Shown: piece after piece, positions 33,105 to 45,613 of the stretch
How positions within the stretch are numbered: the stretch's first letter is position 1
Layout: every line of letters starts with the position of its first letter
Source of the DNA: Stagonosporopsis chrysanthemi
Lineage: Eukaryota > Ascomycota > Dothideomycetes > Pleosporales > Didymellaceae
Length of the DNA: 64,000 nucleotides
Direction: 5' to 3'
Assembly (NCBI GenBank): GCA_022560025.1
Contig: JAFISE010000046.1
Location: 62,001-126,000, forward strand
Notes under the pieces: generated by a model
Seen by the model: the letters and a program-made list of their open reading frames with translations, nothing else
What the model was told of the DNA's origin: nothing
Database searches by the model: none
Program-made: the position numbers and the translations under genes

Positions 33105-34153
33105 CCATTTCGTTCTCACGGTGAAGCTCACTGAATAAGACCAAGCCAAATCTCACTTCACGCGCGGCCACACAGGCTGTAGCTATAGCTGTGGCACGCC
33201 AAGAAGGCATCGATGGCTGTTCACTGAGTGCATCTCGAGCAGCCGTGACTTGTAAGCTACCTTGACTTGCAACTGCGAACTTCCTTCCGGATTCTATGTG
33301 CTTCTAGAGACCACTCTATGCTTGCCCCATTGGGCAGTCTGCCTCGCCAGGCATTGTTCAGTCCATAAGCATCACGACACCAAACTGCTGCACACAGATC
33401 TCCGCTCCCTTACAAGTCAATCCGAGAAAGAATCCGCAGTAAGACCGGATATGCCAATCGCATGTGTACTCTCCCTCGCAGCGAGGGCACATGTCACCAG
33501 TCGACCGCCAGCTTTGTCGTCCATTGAAAAGTCTACAGACACTGCCATGGAAGGCCTCTTCTTGCCACAGTGCACCAAGTATGCTATACAGCGAGCAGCT
33601 CCAAAAACGACTACAGTCTACGCCTGTAGTCCACGCGGCACAAGGTCGACTTTGTTGGACTCGGGAGCATACAAGTTGGTTAAATTGCTTCACTGGGAAA
33701 GTGCTGGTCATGGAGGACGTCGAACCTGAAATAGAAAGGCAAGCACTTAGATGCAATCTAGTCCTACGAATACCAGGTCACTCTAAAATGTCTGCACTGA
33801 TGTACTGTACTGCGATGGTCTCTATTCAAGCTGAAAGACGCAGGTTCGTAGCCTACGTGATGGCTTCCCGAGCTTGACGTACGGCCTGGAGAATGCCAAC
33901 GGCAGCCAATGGTTAGATTAAACACATGAAACTGTCATGCTCACGAGCGCAGTAGGCAAGAAACACTGGGGGCTACAGTGGTTGTATATCACTGTACTCA
34001 ATCCACCATATTCAAAGCACAACCTGTAATTCAACACGTTCGTGCTTCTACTGGAGTTCTATCGTGGTTGTATCTATTGAGATATTGCTGGGAACACGAA
34101 GTGTCGATGAGTGACTAATACGTGCTTTCACAGACGCAGACCGGATGCATGAT
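33105..34153. other. Gene-poor region, no supportable gene
   Basis: About 1 kb with overlapping short ORFs on both strands (33262-33729, 33464-33877, 33358-33756) lacking family motifs, domain structure or splice logic. I see nothing I can support in it. Confidence 0.55.
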
Positions 34154-34651
34154 TCATGTATTTCTGGTCCACACCTTCGAGCGCTTTCGAGAGTTGGAAA
34201 GCAGGAAGTGTCCGGCCTGGATGTTCAGCTCATTAGCCATCCTCGCCTCGTCGCTCAGCTCTCCCTTGTTGGCTTCTTCGCACTCGGCAATCACTCATTC
34301 CGGGTTTCTTTACCAGCAACTTGCGGTTCCCCAAACGGTCAAGCTCGACCTCTTTGTTCTTGCTGTATGTGGTTTAAGTGTCTCTGAAGTTGCGACATTC
34401 GTCCCAGATCGCCTTTCGGTCAGCATCGTTCTTTCGCAAGAACAGGCGGCTCTTGGTCTGGATTCCGCCCTGGCAGACGGAGAGCCCACTTGCCGTCTCG
34501 AACGTACTGTTTGTAATCCTCGTCAAGAGTGCTTCGGCGACAGGAACCTGCTCGGCTTTGTACAACCAGAAGATAGGCAAGGTTCGAGCAGAGGATTTTG
34601 CTGGAGCCAACTGGTCTCGCCAGTGTTGTGGGCGTTCGTGCGCCGAGACAT
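34154..34651 (-). pseudogene. Decayed gene with several frameshifts and a premature TAA
   Basis: On the minus strand an ATG at 34651 opens MSRRTNAHNTGETSWLQQNP. Protein-like runs then continue in changing frames: LDEDYKQYVRDGKWALRLPG, then KAIWDECRNFRDT, a TAA, and in the same frame TTYSKNKEVELDRLGNRKLL. Another frame gives ECEEANKGELSDEARMANEL, ending at 34154. No plausible introns link the frames. Composition (charged, helical) is unlike random translation. TAA could come from CAA by C-to-T. No family recognised. Confidence 0.45.
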
Positions 34652-35249
34652 CTCGACCGAATACCCTATGTACATGAGTGGCTTTTATGTTTCCTGGTAG
34701 GTTCAACCATGTCCCTCAGAAGGTAACGACATCCACGGTGCGCTTGAGGGATCTCTTGAGGAACCGATGTGAGCCGCTTGGGAGTTGCGAAAGAGATTAC
34801 CGTCGAGCAGAGCTCCAAGGACTGTATGTAGCACAGTATCCAGTCTCCGAGAAAACCCTAGCCTGAGCAGGACTACTAACACACACATGCACGAACCGCA
34901 CAAACCGAGCCGCCTGTCATGGCCTACGTGTTGACAACCTAGCTCTTTTGCTACACTGCGCGCCTTCTCCCGACTCTTCCTTCTCCTGACTCTTTCCCAC
35001 CAGCCTGGAGCTAGCTCGCTCCCACATTCCATCAAAGAGCAGTAGAGCAATCCGATGTATTTGAAGCGTGGCATTAGGGGGCCTTGATGCGCGCCCACAA
35101 GACCAACTCGCGCGCGCGATAGGGGACCAAGATTACCATCCCCAACAGACCCTCGATCCATATTCTGACGAGCTCCAACTCTCCCTCATCCGACTACAGT
35201 ATGTATCGTACAAGCCCACTCCAACGCTAGCTACAGCAGCTATCAACCA

Positions 35250-35258
35250 GCACACACA

Positions 35259-35319
<61 letters not shown>
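35250..35319. repeat. (CA)n microsatellite
   Basis: About 70 bp of CA dinucleotides with one CATA interruption, followed by CACG units. It creates meaningless poly-Cys-Val and poly-His-Thr ORFs on the two strands. Confidence 0.95.
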
Positions 35320-35323
<4 letters not shown>

Positions 35324-35687
35324 GCACGCGCGCCCTTTCAATTCGCGGGTACACTTACACGCACATACACACCCAGGTCTCCATCCCATTCTGTACTTGC
35401 ACTCTCTCCGCTTCTCTCGCGGGGCAGCAGCCATGGCGCTGAATCGCTGTTGAGGTGGCGACTGTACCTGTGCCTGCGCTGTACGTACCTCACGTCCCGT
35501 CCGGGTGGGGTAATGAGAGAAAAAGCCGGGGTCCAGGGGGCAAGATAGGGCTGGAGCAGTCAGGCCCTGCCGGCTGCGGAGCTGGTGCGAGTCACAGGCA
35601 GCTCGTCGAGAGCGGTGAGATGGAAGGAAGGAAGGAAGAAAGAAACAAAAGAGTGAGCGAGCGAGCGAGCATTAACCCCCCTGTATT

Positions 35688-35717
35688 GGTATGGTATGGT
35701 ATGGTATGGTATGGTAT
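35688..35717. repeat. GGTAT pentanucleotide array
   Basis: Six consecutive GGTAT units in non-coding sequence. Confidence 0.9.
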
Positions 35718-36008
35718 CGCGGGCAGCTACAAATTGATACCGGCGGGGGGCGCGCCTGAACACCGGACCAGTGGGGTGAAGAAGAATATGCAAAGCCACT
35801 CCCCCTCTCGCTCATCCTCCCTTATCTCGTCTCGTCCACCTGCTTGAAACCATGATATATAACGCCTAACCCGTCCCACTGCATCCCGTGCTCTCGAATC
35901 AATCCAAATATGTCACCGCGGAGGTTTTGGTTTTTTTCATCCATTCACAATAGCGTCTCCTCATCCCCCTCCTCTCTCTCTCCATCATCTTCCTCCACCA
36001 TCCCCCTC

Positions 36009-39000
36009 CTAAAAAGTCTCATCGTCACTCCCATCGACTGTCGTCGTGTAACTCAGCAGACTCTCCGTATCCGCATAGCTGACGGGCCTGCGCCTGATGA
36101 CCGTGTCGTCGCGGCTCAGCTCATTCTGGTGGTAGTCGTACGACTGCTGCTGCGACTGCGATTGGCGCAGGGGACTGGCTGCCGCGGGAGGGGCCGGGGA
36201 GCGCGGGCCCATGGGACGGGGACCGGTGATTTTGCGCTGCGGGTTGGGGGAGGATTGGGTGCGGAGGTGACCGCTGCTGGGGCGGGGGGAGGGGGTGGGA
36301 GAGCCCTTTGGGGGTGTCAGCTAGTCAATTCTTACTCGATATAAAAAGAACGGGAGTCCTGATAGGAAAGGGATAAGGGGACGTTGCGGTGGAATTGGCT
36401 TACCCTGTAGTTCCCCCGATCTGTCTCAAGACTGTACCGTACCTCCGCGATAGGCGCGAGTGGCGTCAGCACGCCCTGCGAGCCGAACTCGTTCGGGCTG
36501 CTGTACATCTGCCGCGCCTGGCCGTAGCCAGCGAGCACGCCCGTGTTGGGCGGGATGAGCGGGCCGTCGTCGACGACCTTCTGCGCCTGCGCGATGCGGC
36601 CGGTCTGCTCGCTGGCCGAGTGGCCGGAGTAGCCGCCGTCGCTTGAGATGGGGGAGAGGTTGCCTGGCTGGTAGTTGGCGGTGCCGGCGCTCATCCTGTT
36701 GCGTGCGAGGCTGGGCATGCTGCCCCACTGGTCGTAGTCGGGAGAGGCGATGCCGCTGCCACTGACGCCGCTCAAGCCGCTGACGTTGTCAGGGATATAG
36801 TCCTGCGCCTGGGTCTCGAGGTGGTTCTGGTGGCGGCCGGTTGGCCCAGCGCGAGGCTGCGGGTGCTGCAGATTGAGGCTGTTGCGGTGGGCGTGGTACT
36901 TGGGGTCCTCGAGCTCGTACTCTGCATCCTCAGGGATCAGCGGCGAAGCTGAGCGCACGGAACGGTCGTCTCGAGAGCGAATCGAGCGATCATCCCTTGA
37001 GCGAATCGAGCGGTCGTCCCTCGAGCGATACGAGCGGTCATCGCTGGTGCGGGGGCGGTTGTCACCGTTTTGAGAGTACTCATCATCATACGAGTCGAGG
37101 CTCTTTTGCGAGCTCGAGCGCGAGTGGGACGAGTACGGGCGCTTCTCCACGCTATTGCGGGGCTCGGTGGAGGAAGTCGTCTTCGACCAGCGGGAAATCT
37201 TTGGGATGCCGAAGATGGACGATGAATTCGACTTGTGCTTGTTCTTCTTTGGCGTGTCATCCTGGCTGGTCCTCGGTGCCTGGGGAGAAACCTTCTCCTG
37301 CGATTGGCTCCTGCTGTGGTACGCTTCCTGCGTGGGCGTCGCCATGCGCTCAGTGTTCTCGAAGCGAGGCTCGCGCTCGAGATACTCCTCGTCATCTTCA
37401 TGCACCGTGCTGATGCGGTTTGTCTGCACAACGTCATACCCAGAGTGCAGGTCGTTGATGCGGCGTGACGAAGATGCCGGGTTGGACAGATACCCAGACT
37501 GGTTCGGCGAGGAGGCAGTGTTGGCACGACCCTCGGGCTCGTAACCGGGATCGCCGCTCGCCCTCAGATTCTCGTAAGACGTCAGGCTGTTCGTGCGATT
37601 GCCCTGCTCCAGCTGCAGCTGCTGGACCTGCTTCAGGCCCTCCACATCTCCCAGCAGTTGCATGAGCATGGCCTCGATGTTTTTGATATCGCTGTCGCCC
37701 TTCATGCTCAGGCCCTTGAGTGCGCGCTTGAATAAGTTCTTCTTCTTCGTCTCGACGTCCATATCGTCAGAGGTAGATCGGGTCACGCGCAGTGACCCTA
37801 CGGGCTGTGGTCGGGGTCCACCAAGAATACGCTGTTCGGCGACGTTGACCCTCTTCTCGGTCGTGTCTATGATCATGTTGTCCTGTACTTTGATGAAGCC
37901 CTTCAACTCGTCAAGCTGGTTGCGCATCTCGGCAGCGGACCGCACAAGCGTGACCAGAATTTCTGTATCCCTCGCATTACGCTGCGCGTCCCGCACGGTG
38001 AGGTGGTCCATGAGCGCAACAATGTCCTTTGATGAAATGCGGTCGATGCCCTTGCCAGTTGCCGCGTCATAGAGCGGAGAAGCCATGCCGTGGGAGTTGC
38101 CGCTGAAATGGCGGCCGTGGTTGGCATTGGAAGCAAACATGTCTTCACCGCCCAACGGTGTCTCATCGTAGTCATCAGCAAACTCGTCGTCAAAGTCTTT
38201 TGAGTGGTTGCGATTCTGAGGCGTGTAGCCTTCACGTTGGTTAGCTGATTGGTAGCCTTCGTCTCTCCATCCAGTCGTACCGGAGAGGGGTGTGCGGTTG
38301 CTCTGCGCGTAGTTGGCCTGCTCGTCCTGCCCGAGGAACGACTCGCCCGTGTAGGACTCGTAGTCGTCTTCTACGGTAGCCTGGTGCTGCTGGTCGACTG
38401 ATGGACTACGGTTGTGCAGGTGGTGAGCTGCGGCGGCGGCTACAGCTGCGGCACCAGCACCAGCACCAGCACCAGCACCAGCACCAGCACCAGCACCAGC
38501 ACCAAGCGCAGCACTCTTGTTGAACGAGTTCTTGCTGGACTGGTGGGTGGATGTGCGCTCACGTTCGTCCTGCCGGTACATCATCTCATCTCCGCGGTCG
38601 TAGTATCCGTCACCTCCATTCAGCGGTCCTTGAATAATTGAAGGGTTCGTCGAGATCTCAGACTCGTTGTCCAGGCCGTAACCAATCTCGGGCATCATGT
38701 GGTCCTGGACGGGGAAGGCGCTGTGGTGCATCTCAGGCTGGTCGTCAAACGAATACGCGATGCTCTGCCTGGGTGAATTGTCCGCTGGATGACCCATGGC
38801 TTCGGCCTTGTCGCGCAATGCACCCCACCGATCCCCTGTGGGGACCTCATGCTCTTCAATGTGCAAAACGCGGTCCTCACTAGGTGCAGGGCTGACCTGG
38901 GACAAGCGACTCTTCCTGATAGGACTCATTATGGGCTCCCTCAGTGGGCTTGAGACTGCGGAAGAGCGGACACTGACAGCCGACGGCTCGTGCAGCGAAG

Positions 39001-40775
39001 CAACAGCTGACTCGACTGCAAGTGGCGTATGAACGTACTCGGGGCTGGCCCCGACCTTCCTGATATCCTGGCGAATTGGATCCATCTTCTGGTCACGATC
39101 GAGATACTGCACGCCCTCGCTGTCATCAGTGTAGTTAGTCAGGCGATTGTAGTTGACCGGGAAGTTCTCCGAGAGCTGCGAGTTCTCCTCCAACTCGCGT
39201 CGATACATCTCGTTCTGTTCGTGGTTCTGCTCGAAGAACAGCTCAGCATCTCCTGGGGTCTTTGGTGTTTGTGGAGAGCCCATGGCCGACCTTACGCTCT
39301 CGAGGTTGACGCCCTGCGGTCGCTTGCGTGTGCGCGCCGCTTTGGTGCTGGCGGTCGACTCCAGCGTCCCAATCGACAGATTTGACGACTGGCGCTCAAG
39401 ATGCCTTCCCAGCGAAGAGACGGACGCGCTGCTGTGGACGGTTCGAAGATGTCTGGGCGATCCAGCGGTGTGTGCATCCTCGCGATAGCTAGCCTCGCTC
39501 TGAACAGGACTGAGGCCTCGCGTCGGTGTGGTCCCGATGATTTCGTAGTGCGACGCCTGTGTTTCCGAGCGCTCAATAGCACGAGCCTTGGCCGCTGCTG
39601 CAGCTTCCCGGCTGGCTGGACCCATGCCTCTCGATCGGGAGCCGTAGCTAATATCGCTCACGGGAGACATCATTCGAACATCTTCGATCGATTGGTTGCC
39701 ATGTGCAGTGCCCAGATTCCGCTGCAGTGCACCCGGGCTAGTTCTTGTGGGTGTGGGTGCTTGTGGTGAAGGGAACCCACGTGTCACCTCTCGCAGTGGT
39801 GTCTCTGCGCCAGTGGTATTGGATGATTTGGAGGTTGATCTCGAGTGGCCCTTTGTCTCTGTCTCGGCGGACAAGATGGAGTCACGAGTAAGCTCAGAGC
39901 CATGAAGCTCGCTCTGGATGAAGGGCATAGGTGGTACGTCCTTGACAAACTCCTCCTGCTCCACACTCTCTGCTACACTCGCAGAGCGGCTTCGGCTGCT
40001 TCTTGAGGAGTGCTTCTTCTTCTGTTTGCGGTCCTCTACTTCTTCTTCACGAGATGTGTGCTTCCTCAGGGCCGCAGCTGTAAGGCCAGAACCGGCAAGA
40101 GCAGCGATCTCGGCTTCTCGAGCGGTGCGTCCACTTCGCCTCTTATGCGAGTCTTGTCGCGTTGCCGTTTTGGATGTTGACTCTGCGAAACTACGGTCAG
40201 AGGTAGAGCCGCGGCTCGATCTGCGCTCCTTGCGTGTTGAGCTGCCAGAGGCATTGCCAGACTGTTCGCCGTCGCGGCTGAGTGCGACCTTGGGCTTGCT
40301 GCCGTGGATGTTGGGCACGCTTGATGATTTGGAGACTCGCCGCCGTGACGTAGACGGATCGCGCGAGCTGGTGGTCTCGACAGTCTCGAATGTGGCGCCG
40401 CTGTCACGAGACATGCGCTCGAATTTATCTCTGTTCTTAGTCGTGCGGTTCTCTTCCTTCAGAGCGTTCAGTTCTGGCAGGATCAGTCGCCGAATGGCAT
40501 CCTCAACCGTGGCAAGCAGCTTGGGGTTGTTGATGGACGAGGTGGTGGAGATGCCCGACCGCACCGACGGGACGCCAGATTTGCGGTCAGCGTTGGAGGA
40601 GAGCAAGCTGGAGTCTGTCCCACTGATGGCGCTAATCTCCTCCCCACGGTAATCCTTGCTGTGTCGTCTGGACGACTTGCGGGGCGAAGTCAGGTCATCC
40701 CTGCCAGATTTCTCAGACTTTCTTGTCCTGCTAGAAGAGGTCTCGGTTTGCTGTTGTTGTTGTTGCTGCTGCTGC

Positions 40776-40812
<37 letters not shown>

Positions 40813-41584
40813 GCTGCTGCTGCTGCTGCAGCTTTTCCATGACGCGCTGGGTGATGCGGTCCTTGCTCATGCTTCTGCTCCGCTGGTGCTTGGGCGCCTT
40901 CAGCAGCTCGGGCGATTCGGCGACGTTGGAGTCTGTGAGCACCGTCTCTCTCTCGTGACTCCTGCTCCTTCGCCGCTCGGGGGCCACAATCTGCGGGTTG
41001 CCCTCCAGCATGCTGTCGGCGGGCATGGAGGAGATGTCAGACGTCATGGGGATGAAGTGGCGGTCGCAGGAAAGGTCGCTGCCGTGGTTCAGCACCTCAA
41101 TGTCGACGGGCGGCAGCGAGGACACTGTGGAGCCGTCCGAGTACTCCTGGGTGTGGGATTGGACGAACTCGTCGCGGCTCTTCTGCTGCAGCGAGATGCG
41201 GCGGGTGTAGGCGGGCTTGGAGCTGTTCTTGGTGGACTGGGTCAGGTGGACCTGGTCAATGCCGTTGCGGTTCTTCTTGCGCGAGCTGGGGGTAACGCGG
41301 ACACGCACGCTGGGGCGAGAGCGGGTCTTGCCGTTCTCCTTGCCTGCCTCGAAGTACTCGATCAGCAGGCTCGTCTGGCTCGGGTACTTTTTGTGCAGCG
41401 AGGGCTTGGTGGTGTTGATGGTGATGGGGGTGCCGTCTTCGGGGATGCTGTACGAGGTGCGGTCGGTACGCGCGGAGACGGTCGTGTCGACGTCGTCGCG
41501 GAGGGGGGTGTCGTGGTGGTCTGCGGAGCTGAGGGTCGAGAGTTCTGTCGGGGCCGGGAGCGGTGGTCGAGAGTCAAAGCCCAT
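36009..41584 (-). CDS. Very large low-complexity protein with poly-Gln, Gly-Ala and SR-D repeats, unknown function
   Basis: Two exons on the minus strand, 41584-36404 and 36305-36009, giving 1825 aa. The N-terminus contains a conserved-looking block (KKYPSQTSLLIEYFEAGKE and PSVRVRVTPSSRKK, residues ~64-103). Most of the rest is predicted disordered and rich in Ser, Arg, Glu and Gln. Low-complexity tracts: 27 glutamines at 253-279, a Gly-Ala repeat near residue 1040, and RSRDDRSIRSRDD repeats near 1530. A more ordered part with DIVALMDHLTVRDAQRNARD and MRNQLDELKGFIKVQDNMI (around 1170-1215) may form coiled coil. The second exon was set by phase and ends in TVDGSDDETF. No signal peptide or membrane helix. 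Similar giant Ser-rich proteins exist across Pezizomycotina, but I cannot name this one; a cytoskeletal or septal scaffold role would be speculation. Confidence 0.82.
38452..38504 (-). repeat. CACCAG tandem repeat encoding Gly-Ala
   Basis: About nine CACCAG units on the plus strand are read on the minus strand as alternating Gly-Ala inside the 1825-aa protein, next to an Ala-rich stretch. Length change by units of six bases would keep the frame. Confidence 0.9.
40748..40828 (-). repeat. CAA/CAG tract encoding 27 glutamines
   Basis: 81 bp of TTG/CTG triplets on the plus strand are read on the minus strand as 27 consecutive Gln codons (mixed CAA and CAG) at residues 253-279 of the 1825-aa protein. 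Confidence 0.95.
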
Positions 41585-43694
41585 GGTCGAATCCTGCAGG
41601 ATTCTAGAAGACCGAGGGGGTGCCGGGCGCGGACATGGTCTATGGCGGGGGGTTGTGTGTGGGAGGAGCGGGCGCGGTGCGAGGTGCGCGGCGGCGTGCA
41701 GGTGCAGCGCGCGGGCGTGCGGCAGTGGACGTGTCGCGGCGAGGGCGCGGTGCGGGCGCGCGAGCAGCGTTGAGGCCCGGCGAGGAGGCCTTAGTCAGCG
41801 AGCGACGGGGGCGGGCGGCGGGCGTGTGTGCGACGGGAGGCTGTTATGGCTGTTATGGGGGAGCCGTGTCGAGCTGGAGGCCGTTAGCATTGCGCCCACG
41901 CCGGTGCCGGTGAATGCGCCGCAGAGGGTTGCGCGCGGAGGCCCTTGCAACGTCCCCGGCGAGCAGTCCAGCACGGGGGCACGGCAACGTACCAGCACGG
42001 CGCGCCGTGAGAATGAGCGTCGACACTCGCCGTCGCGGTCGCGGAGCCTGGAGGTGAGCTCGCGGGTGGCAGTGGCCTCGCAAGGCCGCAAGTCCAGTCG
42101 GGCGCTGGGAGACGACCAAGGTGGCCGGGGCTCTGCGCGAGCTAGCTGCTGGCCTCGCGCGCTACGCACCAACCGACTGCGGGCGCCTAGGATGCTTCCA
42201 AACCGGCTCTCTCTGCTGTGTAAGCCGGCACGCAAACCGTCGCTCGTCGTCACACACGCACACACACACACACACACACACACGGCGCAGAGAGAGGTGT
42301 CTGGCAGGCTGCATCTGGACAGGCACAGTGGATGGAGCGCGGCACTGCGCACCACAGCGTTGCCGGCGAAAAAGCCAGCTTCCCACTTTAGACAGCAGCC
42401 CTCCCAGCCCCTCCACACCTGGCGCACCCCTCGTGGCCCACCGTCCCTTGCACCGACGCACCGCACTAGCTGCCTCTCGCTGGCGCCCGCCCACCGCCGC
42501 ACCGTGTGGCTGGGAGAAGCTCTGTCACCCCCGATGGCATCTGATATGTATGTACTGTGCAGTAGCCAGCAGCAGTAAACACTGACAATCGAACGTCCAG
42601 TCTGCAGGCCCTGCAGCCATGCACCCAACCCGATCTACACACGCACCGCGCCAAACGAGCGCCGCGCGAACAGCCAGCGCACAGGTCAGCACGTCGGCAG
42701 AGCGTCTTCAGATCATGACGCGCCCCAGCGTAACCCCGGTAACGAGACGGGCGCGGGAAGACCGAGCGACGCGAAGCGAGCCCAACCAGCGAGCAGCACA
42801 GCGAGCCAAAGCCAACGAGCGAGCCAATTAACAAACGGGGGACCATCCACTGCACTTTCGCAGCCTGCAGCCACAGCCAAGCGCATGCCCCCCCCCCAGC
42901 CCGCTCCCTGATTCGCCGCCCCCACCCCGGCCCTCGTTCGCGCTTGACAACGCATCACCACTCACCTCGTCCATCTCGCACACTCTCCGTACCATCTCAC
43001 AAAGTGCGCCCAACTCACTGGCCCTGCGAATGACGTCGCCGCATCTGCGATTCAGGCTGAGGTGAAAGGATTCGCCGTGGCCTGACGAGTGTGGAATTCG
43101 TCGTGCTGAGCTGTTCGTTTTTTCTTTTTTGGTATGCGAGCGTGTCGTTGCAACTGCGCTGAGTGGGTGGGACGTCGCTGGGTGCATGAAAAGCGGGCTA
43201 AGAGACGTGTACCCTGCCCCCTTCTCACCGGTACTTGGTTGTACATACATGCTACTGTGGTGGTGGATTCGTGGTCTTGGTGGGTTCGCAGGGTGGCATG
43301 AGGCTTGGGGCTAGGGCGTGAGGCTGAAGCGCTGTGGACCTGGACCCTTTGTCTACAGGGCGTGGTGTTGGAGGGGCTGCCGAGTCTCGTCTGGAGATGT
43401 GAAAGGAAGCGAAGCACGCGTTTTGGGGGGCTTTCGTAACGACGGCCTGGGTAGTCGTCAATCTGGTCATGTCCAATGGTTTGCTTGAATTCATGGGCGG
43501 TTTCGTGAGGTGCAGCAAAAGTGGAAGCAGAGAGAGAGAGAGAAGGGCACACCTCCCCACAACCCAGCAGCACGCATGCAATACTGGCAAAACACCATGA
43601 ATAGCACAATGACATTCGACATGCACCAAGACTCAAACAACGGCCTTTTAAACACCGCAACGCCGTCAATGCATCTCCTCCTCCATCACCACCC
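41585..43694. promoter_or_regulatory. Long upstream region of the 1825-aa gene
   Basis: 2.1 kb between the start of the large minus-strand gene and the stop of HAS1. It is very GC-rich and includes a (CA)n tract at 42250-42284 and GA repeats near 43526-43543. ORFs such as 41217-42578 and 41795-42628 are Arg/Ser/Ala-rich on both strands and look like base-composition artefacts. No gene supported. Confidence 0.55.
42250..42284. repeat. (CA)n microsatellite
   Basis: About 35 bp of CA dinucleotides with one CG interruption in non-coding upstream DNA. Confidence 0.9.
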
Positions 43695-45613
43695 CTAAAA
43701 CCTCTTCCCCGGCTTCATCGGCCGCCGCCCTTGCTGCGGCTGGCTGCCATACGCCCTCCTGCCCTCAATCTTCTTGTCCCTGCTCAGACTCGCGCCCAGA
43801 CTGATATCAATCCTCGGCGGCGTGCTGAACCCGAAGCTCTTGGCCACCTTGACGAGATCGAGCTTGTGCACATCAAACACGGACCGCAGCGAGTGCGACG
43901 CGTACGCCTGCAGATACGATCTGTACCCGTCCTTTGCCGACTTGTTGAGGTAGTAGTTCTTTGTGATCAGGGCCTCGAGCTGGGATTGGATGTCTGCGTG
44001 CGTTAGCATTGGGTACGGCATTCACGGCAGGACGGGCGGGTGGGAAGCTTACTCAGGATCTTGTTGGCCGGCAGCTCAAACTCGACCAGTGGGACGCGCG
44101 CCTCCTTCAGCAGCTTCAGGAAGCCAATCTCGGACGGCAGCAGGAACATCAAGCTGCGGCCCTTGCCCTGCGAGCCTCGCGCTGTTCGTCCCACGCGGTG
44201 GATGTAGTCGCGCGGGTCATCTGGGGGGTCGAACTGGATGACCCAGTCGACTTCTGGGATGTCGAGACCTCGCGCGGCGACGTCGGTACAGATCAGTGTG
44301 CCGCTGGATGCGTTGCAGAATTCGAAGAAGCGGTTGGTGCGCGCCTGCTGTTTGAGCTTGCCGTGCAGCTCGAGCACAGGCAGGTCGATGTAGTTGAGCA
44401 GCTCGGCGTAGAACTTGACCGAGTTGCAGGACGAGAAGAAGACGATGACCTTCTTCTTTTGGTGCTTCTTGAGGAAGCTGAACAGCAGTCTGAAGCGCGT
44501 GTCCGAGTCGCAGATGACGTAGCCCTGCTCCAGACCCTCGACTGTCGAGTGCTCCTTGCGGTAGTCGACATTGATGTACAAGGGCCCTGGCTTGAGCGAG
44601 ATGCGCGCGAGGTCCTCGACCTTGGTTGTCTGGGTGGCTGAGAAGAGCATGGTCTGGCGGTCGCTGGGGAGGATCTTGATAATGCTGCGCATCTCGTCCT
44701 CGAAACCGACTTCGAGAATGCGGTCGGCCTCGTCGATGATCAAACTCTTCAAGTTCTTGAAAACGAAGCCAGGGGTGTTGTGCAGGTGGTCAAGCAGGCG
44801 GCCTGGTGTGGCAATAAGCAGGTTCACGCCTTTGACGAGCTTCTCTGCTTCTGCCCTCCTGTTGGCGCCGCCGATGACGATACCGAAGGTCTGCGAGTGC
44901 TTCTCCATGAGCTCGCGGGCAACGCCGAAGATCTGCAGGGCGAGTTCGCGGGTGGGCGAGACGACGATGACACCAGTGCCGTTGCGCGGCTTGAAACGCA
45001 TGGCCGAGAGCATTTCGATAGCGGGGATAAGGAAGGCGAGTGTCTTTCCACTGCCGGTCTTTGCGGCACCGAGAACGTCCTTTCCACTAGAGGTCGTCAA
45101 TTCATACCCTCGCATTATGATGAGCCTGTCTTACCTCAGCAGCGGCGGGATGGTCTTCTGCTGGATCTCGGTCATGCTCTCAAAGCCCATGGCCGTGATA
45201 GCCTCCATGGTGCGGTCTGAAAGCTTGAGCTCCGAGAAGAGCTTGGGATCCTCAACGTTCGGCATCGAGGTGCCCAGCGGCAGGTCGTTCGGGTTTGCGC
45301 TCTCCTCCTGCTCGTCGCCAGACTCCTCAGCGTCTGCCTTGCTCTTCTTTGCCGCCTTGGCAATCTGCTTCAGCTCTGCGTTGAGCTGCGCCTCCGCGCT
45401 GTCGCCCTCAACGTCCTCCTCGTTCTCCTCTTCAGAAGCTTCCGCAACATCCCCGACCTCGGGCTCGGGGGTGTGCTCCTTCTTCGCCTTCTTGCGGGGC
45501 TTGTCGGCCTTCTCTACGCCATTGCTGTGCCTTTTCGGAGCCGCAGCCTCCTCCGTCTTCTTGCTGGCGTGCTTGCGCTTGCGCTTCTTTGCTTCGATTT
45601 CCTGGGCGCCCAT
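43695..45613 (-). CDS. HAS1: ATP-dependent DEAD-box RNA helicase Has1
   Basis: Three exons on the minus strand, 45613-45135, 45086-44053 and 43993-43695, giving 603 aa. A Lys/Glu-rich N-terminus of ~105 residues carries nuclear localisation-like KKRKRKH and acidic runs. The Q-motif region is FSELKLSDRTMEAITAMGF. Motif I is AAKTGSGKT (Lys174, Thr175), followed by PTRELALQ, TPGRLLDH, DEAD in IIDEADRILEVGF, SAT in LFSATQ, ARGLDIPEVDWVIQ and HRVGRTARG. The C-terminal DUF4217-like segment KDGYRSYLQAYASHSLRSVF is typical of Has1. The family unwinds snoRNA-rRNA duplexes in early 60S and 40S ribosome assembly in the nucleolus. Exon phases close and introns are canonical. Length is as expected. Confidence 0.97.

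Larger units (their letters stand above)
34652..36008. other. Gene-poor region with microsatellites
   Basis: About 1.35 kb with no supportable gene. It holds a (CA)n tract at 35250-35319, GGAAG/GAGC short repeats near 35625-35670 and a GGTAT array at 35688-35717. The final part, from about 35830, is a pyrimidine-rich 3' flank of the large minus-strand gene. Confidence 0.65.

Noticed and set aside
35250..35319. Possible CRISPR-like or coding repeat (poly-His-Thr / poly-Cys-Val)
   Set aside because: It is a plain CA microsatellite with no spacers.
40661..41773. 370-codon plus-strand ORF with a long Leu run
   Set aside because: The Leu run is the complement of the poly-Gln tract of the 1825-aa gene.
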